Positions 51,101-60,200 of a DNA stretch of 64,000 nt are shown here, piece after piece. The first letter of the stretch is position 1; every line of letters begins with the position of its first letter. The translations under genes and the position numbers were made by a program. Under the pieces are notes generated by a model. The model was given only the letters and a program-made list of their open reading frames with translations, had not been told where the DNA came from and made no database searches. This DNA comes from Epinephelus fuscoguttatus (Eukaryota; Chordata; Actinopteri; Perciformes; Serranidae): contig NC_064767.1 in assembly GCF_011397635.1 (NCBI RefSeq), positions 21,254,537 to 21,318,536 of the forward strand. Reading direction: 5' to 3'.

Positions 51101-54100
51101 TGGGCCACACACACACACACACACACACCGACACTCAGATAAACACACCTAGGTATAAGTGCAAACAAATACAAAGACGCAACACACGCTGAGAATCTTC
51201 TGCGTTAACCAAAAGCTAACAGTAATTTCCTTATGAAAAGATCTTTGCGACTGTTCAATACGCTCTCAGTATCACCCCAGGATTTTCCAATGACATTCTA
51301 TAAAGTGAAGTGTCTCACTAAAGTGTCTCATCTGAGACCAGTGGAGTCTAATTATGGAGTTGAAAGGGCTGTGATTGCCCTTCCAGTATGCAGAGTCAGT
51401 GCTGTGAGTCAGGACTCGCTCCTGATTTACTGGCCCGCTCCATCAGTCCAGACAAATATCACTCGCCCCCTATGGCCATAAACCACTAACGTCTCTCCAG
51501 AGATATGTAACCATTAGATATACAACTTCACTGCCTGTCCCTCTGCTCTGATTAACGGCAGTTTGATGACAAAGCCATCCACCATACATCATTCACAGTG
51601 ATTCTGGGCCGGCTCACTCTGCCCCTCTGGTGGCTTAGATGACATTCTGCATGTAAAAAGATTCGCGGATGATGAAGATTGATTCTGTTATGCTCAAACA
51701 CAAAGTCGTCTCCCATTTCCAAAACTTACTCAGACATCAGCGTCAAGGACTTTTCAGTGGTTACAAGCGAGGGACCGCAGAGGCAGCGCTGTTATCAAAG
51801 AAACAAATCACGGTGAAATCATTCATTTTGGCATTTATTGTTCTCCTCTTCTATACCAAAACAAATATCCATCACAGGGTTAAGTGAAGTGTTGATCCAA
51901 GCCAGGGAAGGGAGCTGAGGTGCAATGATGAATTTCAGTGCTGCTTGTGAGGTAAAGAATCTATTTCAAGGTCATTCATTCAGTTTCAGAAGCATTTAAA
52001 TGGCAGCTCAAATCTTTATTTTCCCACGTGAGCTTATGCAGCAAAGCAGCTTTAAGAACAATAAAACGCATTCAATATTTAAGACATCAGGAGGCATTAA
52101 AATAGTGAACACAATAAAAATACAACAAATGGTCAGAGAAATAAAAAAAACACTGCAGCAAATAGGATACAGTGCGAGTCTTAGATGGGATGTCAGAGCA
52201 GTGTTGGAGTGTAGTGAAACCAGTGGTTTAATTACATTTTTTAGTAGCTTGCCACATTAATATTTGCAAAGTGATTTAAATAGTTAAATTACTTCTTTGC
52301 CATTTTTGTGTAGTTAACGTCTGGCACTACACACAATTTTGGGTCATGAAAGGAAAGGGATAATTATGTATATTTATTTTGCCATTGCTTTTCTACTGTA
52401 GTTAAGCCCCTTTGACCACAATTAGTCAGGCGTATTGATTATTGCTATTTATTAATGAATGTTCAGAGAAATTGTTGCATGCTATTTTAGAAGTAACTTC
52501 GTTGACTGAGTGGCCTTGCTTGGTGCAATACCCCCATTTGGACTCAAGTTTCTGAAGGCAGGTGTCTGACTAATGGACATTGAATTCAAAATCAAAGCGG
52601 GCATTCCTTGCACTTTGCCATGAATAGTAGGGTATTTTTTTATTTTTCGGTTTATATACTCTAAAAAATGATGCATAGGGTTAGTGGATGACACTTAAAA
52701 TTAGGAAATTTTTCAGCATAAAAAAATTATGTTTGTTTCATTAACATGTTTTAGTCAGTTGACAACGTATTTTAAGAAGCTGGTCAAAATCAAAAACATT
52801 TTTGAGTGGGGTGAAATTAAAATAAATAAGTTGGAGTATCTTAAATAAAACAGTTTGACCACTAAATATCAAAACAACTTTTGGGTAAATATTAAGTTGG
52901 TTCAACATGTGTTTTTCAAGGTCAAAGCAAATCATGTTGGTTGTACTAAATGAATTGATTTCGTCAGATTATAAAAGACTCAGGATTAACTCAATTTTTA
53001 AATTGAACCAGTGCACATTTTTTGAGAGTATGACATTACCAAGTGGCCACTTTTTGCAATAAACTCTGTGGAGTGGCTTATTTTTGCTATTGGTATTATA
53101 CAGAGTAGTTAAAACTACATATTTTAAGTCACTTAAACAAACTAGATTTTGCCCTCAGGTAGCTTTGATGTTGTTCAACTTTTTCCAGTGTAAAGTGATT
53201 GGGAGCTTGCAGAGCTCAACAGCCCATTGGTTCGACATCCCATTGTTCTGACCATATTAAACTCATTGTTCCGAAGTCCATTCCGAAAATCATCATGATG
53301 CCCTGTGGTTAAGGTCTGGTTACTTTTAGGCACAAAAACCACTTGGTTAGGGTCAGGAAAAGATCATGGTGTGGGTTAAAATGAAAAAGAAAGTGACAAA
53401 CACATCAGCCGTGAGCCTGCTCCGCCTCAAGCCGGTCGCAGCGCACATATTCGTTCAGCACCGTGGACAGTCGGACTAATGGGATGTTGAACCAATGGGC
53501 TGTCGGACCAATGACATGGACCCGGAATACAACAGTTAACAGCTAGTTTTCAGAGGACTGTATCTTCCTTAAATGGATGGATTTGGCTTTTTAGGTGGTT
53601 TGTGGAAAGTTGCTTCTCACCAGTGATTTTGTTGGTCACTTACGTCCACCTTACGAACCAATCAGTAGGGGGAGCAGGAAATGAATCTGTAAAATAACTC
53701 CAGCAACTTCCTGTCAACTTTAACAACATTTAACCTCTGCAGAAAACACACTCTCTGTTTCCCTTTCTGGCATGTACAGTACTATGATCAGAATGACTGA
53801 GCTGATTTTGCTATAGTGACGTCAATGCACCTGTATTCACACCTTCTGACATCTGGGAGAACCACACCAGGCCGTGATAGATGCCATCTCTGGGCTGTTG
53901 AGCTGGTCTGATGTATGTGTGTGTCGCCCTTCGCCTTCGCTTCCCTGTGACTTTGACTGGAGTAAACAGCTGACAGGGCCAAAAGAGCCCACTAACACTT
54001 CTCTCTCTCTTTCTTCTCTCACCCTTACACTCATCATGTTCTCTTTCATCTTTTACTTTTTCTTTTTTTCTCTCTCTTGGCACCTCCCCAACTCTTCCTC

Positions 54101-54252
54101 ACTCGCCTCCCATCTCACACCCTCTCTGTACTGAAGGCCTATATTTCAGACTCCATGGGTACAATGAGCACATGCTCCTCTGAGGATGTCTGTGTAAATC
54201 AGACTGAAGGTCCAGCAGTGTTGGGTGATGGTCTATGTCACACACACACACT

Positions 54253-54283
<31 letters not shown>

Positions 54284-57200
54284 TTCTTCATACCCACCAG
54301 TGAGCTTGCTGACTCCGGCCTGCTCTGCCACGTTGGAGAGGGCAATGACGCCCTGTGAAAGATCACTCGCTGCCTCATCCATTTCAATGAGAGCGTGAGG
54401 ACCCACGTTGCCACTGGCATAGTTGGCTATGTAGATGGCATAACGGCCTGTACCCTGGGGAAAAAAAACAAATATGATTTACATAAATTAATATACTGTA
54501 CTTATATATTTAATATACTTCGCATAATTAGAACCTGAAACAGCATGCGTAGCTGAGTTGATAAATAATTTGATGATTCTGCAAAACCCTTAAAGGCTCG
54601 TTTCACCCAATGTACAGAAAAAACACATATTTTTCACCTTCCCTTTGTGGTATATAGACACTTGCACAAATTTTTGAGATATCTGTCTTTTAGATTTCTG
54701 CTGCCACCCAGGTATAACGGAGGTCGATGGCTATTTAAACAATTCAACAGCAGCCTCTCTTTACAGAAACTGTCTTGGTTGCTCTGAATAAACTACAGAC
54801 CTCAGTCTTTTTGGAGCTCCTTTTACCACAGTAATGAGGACACTGTTTTTGGAAAGACACATTGCTACTAATTGTTTTTAAATGTAATTATCTTACTGCT
54901 GTACATTATAGTCAGAGATCTAAGACTAGTGATAACATGTTTTTATTTTATTTTTTTATTCATATTTGTATCTTTGGTAAATTGTCCCTTTAAAACATAG
55001 GGCTACTTCTGTTTTTTTTGTTATTGTCTTCAAAGACCAAATCCAGCAAGTGTTCGGCGTCCGTCTTTCAGTCCCTCCGGTTCCTAAATATATTAATCTG
55101 TCCATTTAAATCTGTAATAATAGATTTTTATGGCCACTTGGGGACAGTGGAAACAAGTTGTAACTTTTAAGTTGTAATAGTGAACTTTCAACACACTCTC
55201 ACTCCGACCTCCTCACATATTGACGTTCACATGCGACATAAAAGGTACCCTGGGTGCCTTGTTTGCTGACGTTATGGGACACTGTATCAAGTTCTGTCTG
55301 TTACATGCGTTGTCTTCTTTCAAGATACACTTCAGTTTTCACAGGAAATATACGTCGGTACTACACTGCAAATTGATGTTTTTTTTTCCTCCAACAAGTA
55401 ATGCACGTGCTTGGGTTTGGGCAACAAAAACATAGATACGTATAGGTTTAGGAAAAAAGAGCACGGTTTGGCTTTAGAGTCTTACAGGACGTGAACGTCA
55501 CTCTCTTGGGTGAAAGTCGATGTTTGTTGGACCTATCCACCACCCCTCCGGCCTGCCCATGTTTCTCTCTGATGCCACAGAGTGCTTTTAAACTATAACA
55601 GCCAGTTGCAGTTATAGTTTAACGGCCGGCCTTAAAGGACGCCTTTTTTGTTGACACCACAAGTCACTACCCACGTAGTCTGAGTGGGCGGAAGTTCGCT
55701 GCATAGATCAGCCTCTCATTGGGCAGAACGAGCCACCCGCTGAAGTCCCACCCTACCACCTCCGGTTGCGTAGCAGTTTTCAACACGTCCTTTACTAACT
55801 TTTGCGGTGTTTGATCTTGCAGGGATGTAGCCATTTTTCTGCCATGGTTCACATCCTGTAGGTGATATTTTTGTGGGCGTGTTACATCAAAACCTGTTTC
55901 CACCCAGCAATATTTTTGCAAGCGCACCGTTGCTGTGGCACCACCAAGAACGATTGTGATTGGTTGAAAGAAATACAAGCAGCCGGGGCGTTTTTTTCTC
56001 CAATCTTAAAGTGAGAGTCTGCCAAGCCAGACCTTTCTTTTCTTGAGAAAGGTCTGGTGAGCGAGACTACTGCCCACGCACTGGATTTCAGTGACTTCGG
56101 AGTGAGACTGGGCTTCAGCTTTATGTAAACTGCTTTTAAAGCTGCTTATTTGCACATCCAGCAGTTAAAGATCAACATTATTATCTGGAAACCTGTTTGT
56201 ATCCACCTGTTAATGAAAGTCCAATATTCATTCTTTTAGCTCTGTTTTTGGTCTCTACCAACTCTTAAGGTAAAGAATCTCTCTCTTTATCTGCTAAATG
56301 CTCCTGACCACATACTACTTCTGCAAAACCTAAGTAGGTAAACCTAAAAATGACATTTTCTACCTAAGTTAATTTTGAAAAGAAACAGAATGTGTTTAAT
56401 GAGTAGAAAATTAGTTTATTTTGAAAAGACACAATACATGTAACAAGTTTAAATTGCCATGCCATCCCTGAGTGACCAAAACTGATGCTAAAGTTTCATG
56501 GTTTGATGTGTAGGACCACTAACCAAGCATTTTGATTTGGTTAGAAAAAGAGCCTTTTCACTAAAACAGCTGTCTGCTGCTGCTGAAAACGTCACTGTGA
56601 GAGCAGTGAGAGTTAATCAAGACAGAGTTGCCGGCCAAACGGCTAAACAATGAGCTGAAACTCACTATAAAGCTCTGTATAGCTGAGTGGAGCTGCAATG
56701 TTCACTGGATAATTCTCTGTATTCTTTATAACAAGCAACCTCTTTCAAATTTGTCACATTGTTTTCACATCCTCATTTGATACAGTGTTGAAAAACAATC
56801 AAAAAATCAATTATAGCTGCTGTAAGTAAAAAGCTGGGCATGTTTTAGTGAACTAAAACAGGATAAAATAGGTTACTGTAGCACCACAGTTATCCTTAAA
56901 CTTTTTTTTTTACTCTTTTGCTGTCTTGAATATTATTTCACCTTTTCCTACTCACACCCTTTTCTCTCCCCTTTATCTCCCTTTACCCTGTTTCCTACCC
57001 TTTCCACCCTCTCTCCCAGCCTCTCTCCCTGCTCCTTCCTCTGCCTCCCTTTGGAGATTAATTTCACACTCCATTATCAGTCAGAGTCCCTGCAGACACA
57101 AACTCACAGACGGAACCACACTAATAGACTACACACTGGATTTCAATGAGCTTTCCCACCAGGCCTAACATATTTCAATCAATACAAACACATGCACACA

Positions 57201-60200
57201 TGCGATCACATACGCAGACACGCCATTTCACCACTTGTGTTAACTTTACTATATTTTTACAAGACAAGAAATGTAAATGAGCCTAGTTGATGTAAATGTC
57301 ATGAAGCGTCACATTATGGTCTGCCGGGGTGGGAGGAGTGGGGCACACTTACCCTCACACACACAGACACACTTGACGAAATGAGAATGAGCTACAGTGA
57401 AAGACCTGAAGGCCACTGGCAGTTACTTAACAAACTTAAAAGTCAACGATTTTTCAATAAGTCTTCACCCAAGGCTAATTTCTGTCACTGGAATTGGCAT
57501 TGTGAAAAGTGTGACATGCCTGCCTGCAGAGTCCACGCCGGTGCAGCAGGGATATGAGCCTGCACGCCCTTTACATGAGTCTTTACAGCTATCACTGAGG
57601 AGCCTCAATAATCTACCATCTCTAATGTAGCACTTTCATTTATTTTGTTTTCGGAGTGCTTTTTAACAGCGCATTTCAATTATTCTGGCTTTTAAAAACC
57701 CACTTATTTTCAGGAGCTCCATCCCGCCTGCCAGTTGCAAAGTGAACCGATCTATCAGCTCAACGTGAGACCCCTCAATATGTCACCTTCATCAGTTTGT
57801 ACAAGACTAATGATAGCATGTCACTTTCAAGGAGACTGGGAGGGATGGAGCGGTTGGATGACTAATTATCCCTCTTTTTTTTCTGAATGATAACACTTTA
57901 TTTATGAATAAACAAGACGCTTTGGCCTATGTAACCGTCCGCCATTGTTCCGAATCTGCTCTAATAAAACTTGTTCAGCAATAGGAAAATGTATTCTGCT
58001 GGAACTAGCATGGAAGAACACACATCAGAGCTCTGGCTTCCTCTAAAAGCATTATGCCATTAAAAGCAGATATCTTTCCAATCGGTTTGGCAGCTGCACA
58101 ACCTATCAGTGCTCACTGAGATGGGACTGTGGTTGAGAAAAAAAAAAAAAATCTATTGTAATCCTTACTGTCCTCTTCCCACTATTACTTTCTTTATCCC
58201 GTCCCCTGATTGGAAGTGAGAACTGTATGCGTGTGTGTGAGATAAGAGACAAAGAGAGAGCGTGTCAGTCAGAGAGAGAGAAAAAGGAATAAAGGAGGTG
58301 GAAAGCGGGAGGAAAACAATAGGAGAAGGACTGAGAGAAAATGCTACAGGCAGAAAGCAGTAGTGTGCAGTCATCACTCCTCCCCTCGTACGATGTACTA
58401 TAAAACAAACGAGCCCTGGCTTCTGTAATTACACTGGTGCGATGGACAGAAGAGAGAAAATGGCACACCATTCCCCCAAATGAACTGTCATAGCACATGC
58501 TGAGAAGGGCGGCGTAGGCAGGGCATGAGTTATCACTGGTAAACAAACAGAGGCACCCATGCATGTACGCAGAAGACACTCTGGGGAGTGTGTGTGTGTG
58601 TGTGTGGTGTGGATCTGCATACACTCTACTCTGTGTGTTAGTGTTTGTGTGTGTGTGTAGTACCTTTCTGTCCACACAGGCCACTGAGCGCCCAGCCATA
58701 CGGTTGGCCACATCTCTGTGTTCGTTAATGTCATCGTTCAGCAGATCTTCAAAGCGTCCATTACGGAACTTAAACAGCTTGTCAGAATATGTTGCCCGAC
58801 CTTGATGCGGAGAGACGCAGAGTTCAGCAGAGGCAAAGATTGTGCGGAGAGTAAAGAGGTGTTATGCAATACAAGAAGCGTGGGTGATTGGAAACACAAG
58901 AGGGCTGAAAGTGACCTCTATCATTTTTATAAAAATGAGCGAGGTGAGGCGTTGTAGTTTTGGCAGTGTGCGCTCTGTAGCTCTCAGATTGATTAATAGC
59001 AGCACAAAGCTTATCTGTTATCTGATGAGGGCTCAGATGAGATAAGCTTAATATCTGCATACTGATTCTCCCGCTTTGTCTCCGTACAAGAGAGGAGGCA
59101 CAACCCCTGTGTGAGCGTGTGCACATTTGTCAGTGTATTTTTGTCAAAGTGTATCCGTGTATGTAAAAGCATGTACTGTACCAGAGAAGGCGTTATTGGT
59201 GTTGAGGACATAAATCTCCTCCCGACCGTCTCCATCGATGTCACACGCTGTCACTCCGATGGCGTTGCCTTGACGGTCTCTCAGGGCGTAGAAAGGGGAG
59301 CTACGGTTGTCGACAGCGATGTTGACAAGCCTTTTCTTCGGCTTGTCGTACTTTAACACCAGGTTTGGGCCGTTGTAGCTGTCAACAGGCAGCAAAGGCA
59401 AGCTGTTACAACTTCATTACATCAGACTGTCAGCAGGCATTTTGAAGACTAAATCATGGAGTGCCATTTTTGTTCTACAATTCATGAGTAGAGACTACTG
59501 ATGTTGCCTAAACATCCTGAAAACAGTATTTAGGTCTCTTTATTTATAGAAGACCTTAATGAAGATTCTGTTATGCAGAATTCTGTAAAAGTGGATTTTA
59601 AAGCTCCTGAGAACTTAGTTTCAATCTTAAAGGGACAGTTCACACCAGAATCGAAAGTGCATATTATACCTCTTACAGTCTAGATTGTTTTGGCGTGCTT
59701 TGCTGAGTGTTGGAGATATCAGCCATAGAGATGTCTGTCTTCTCTATGTAATGGAACTAGATGGCACTCGCCTTGTGGTGCTCAAACTGTCAAAAATACT
59801 TTTGAAGAACTCAACAGCAATGTCTCTTTCCAGTAATCATGACCTGGTCATTCAAGAGAATCCACAGACCTTCTTGTGAGCAGTTTCATGTGGGAACTAT
59901 TTTCTTCCTACACCCACCAATCGTATTAGCACGCAGAAGGAAGCATTCATCTACTGCTAGCTCACCTAGCACCACTGAGCTAAGTTTAGCCAAGGAGGAT
60001 GCCATTAATGTTAATATCTCGTGCTGTCACAAGCACTAGCCTCTTGTTCATCAGTAGATGCCATGGACGTATGAGGCGTTGGTGTTGGAGGTGAGGCCCC
60101 ATTCATACCTATAAAACTTGCTCAGTGGCATATGAAGCTTCCTGGTTGTGAAAAATCCCTGAATCTTCTGCAGCATTTGGCCCACAGACAATGCGCAATA

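Larger units (their letters stand above)
50864..54297 (-). other. crtac1: crtac1 intron 4
   Basis: 3.4 kb, no exon. Contains CA repeats (51106-51128, 54238-54278) and copy B of the ~300-bp repeat (53222-53523). The rest is AT-rich without recognised content. Confidence 0.75.
54455..58663 (-). other. crtac1: crtac1 intron 3
   Basis: 4.2 kb, no exon. Holds a probable TTAA-type element (54590-54993), a repeat near 55200-56080 ending in a small hairpin, and CA/GT tracts close to exon 3. Confidence 0.7.
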
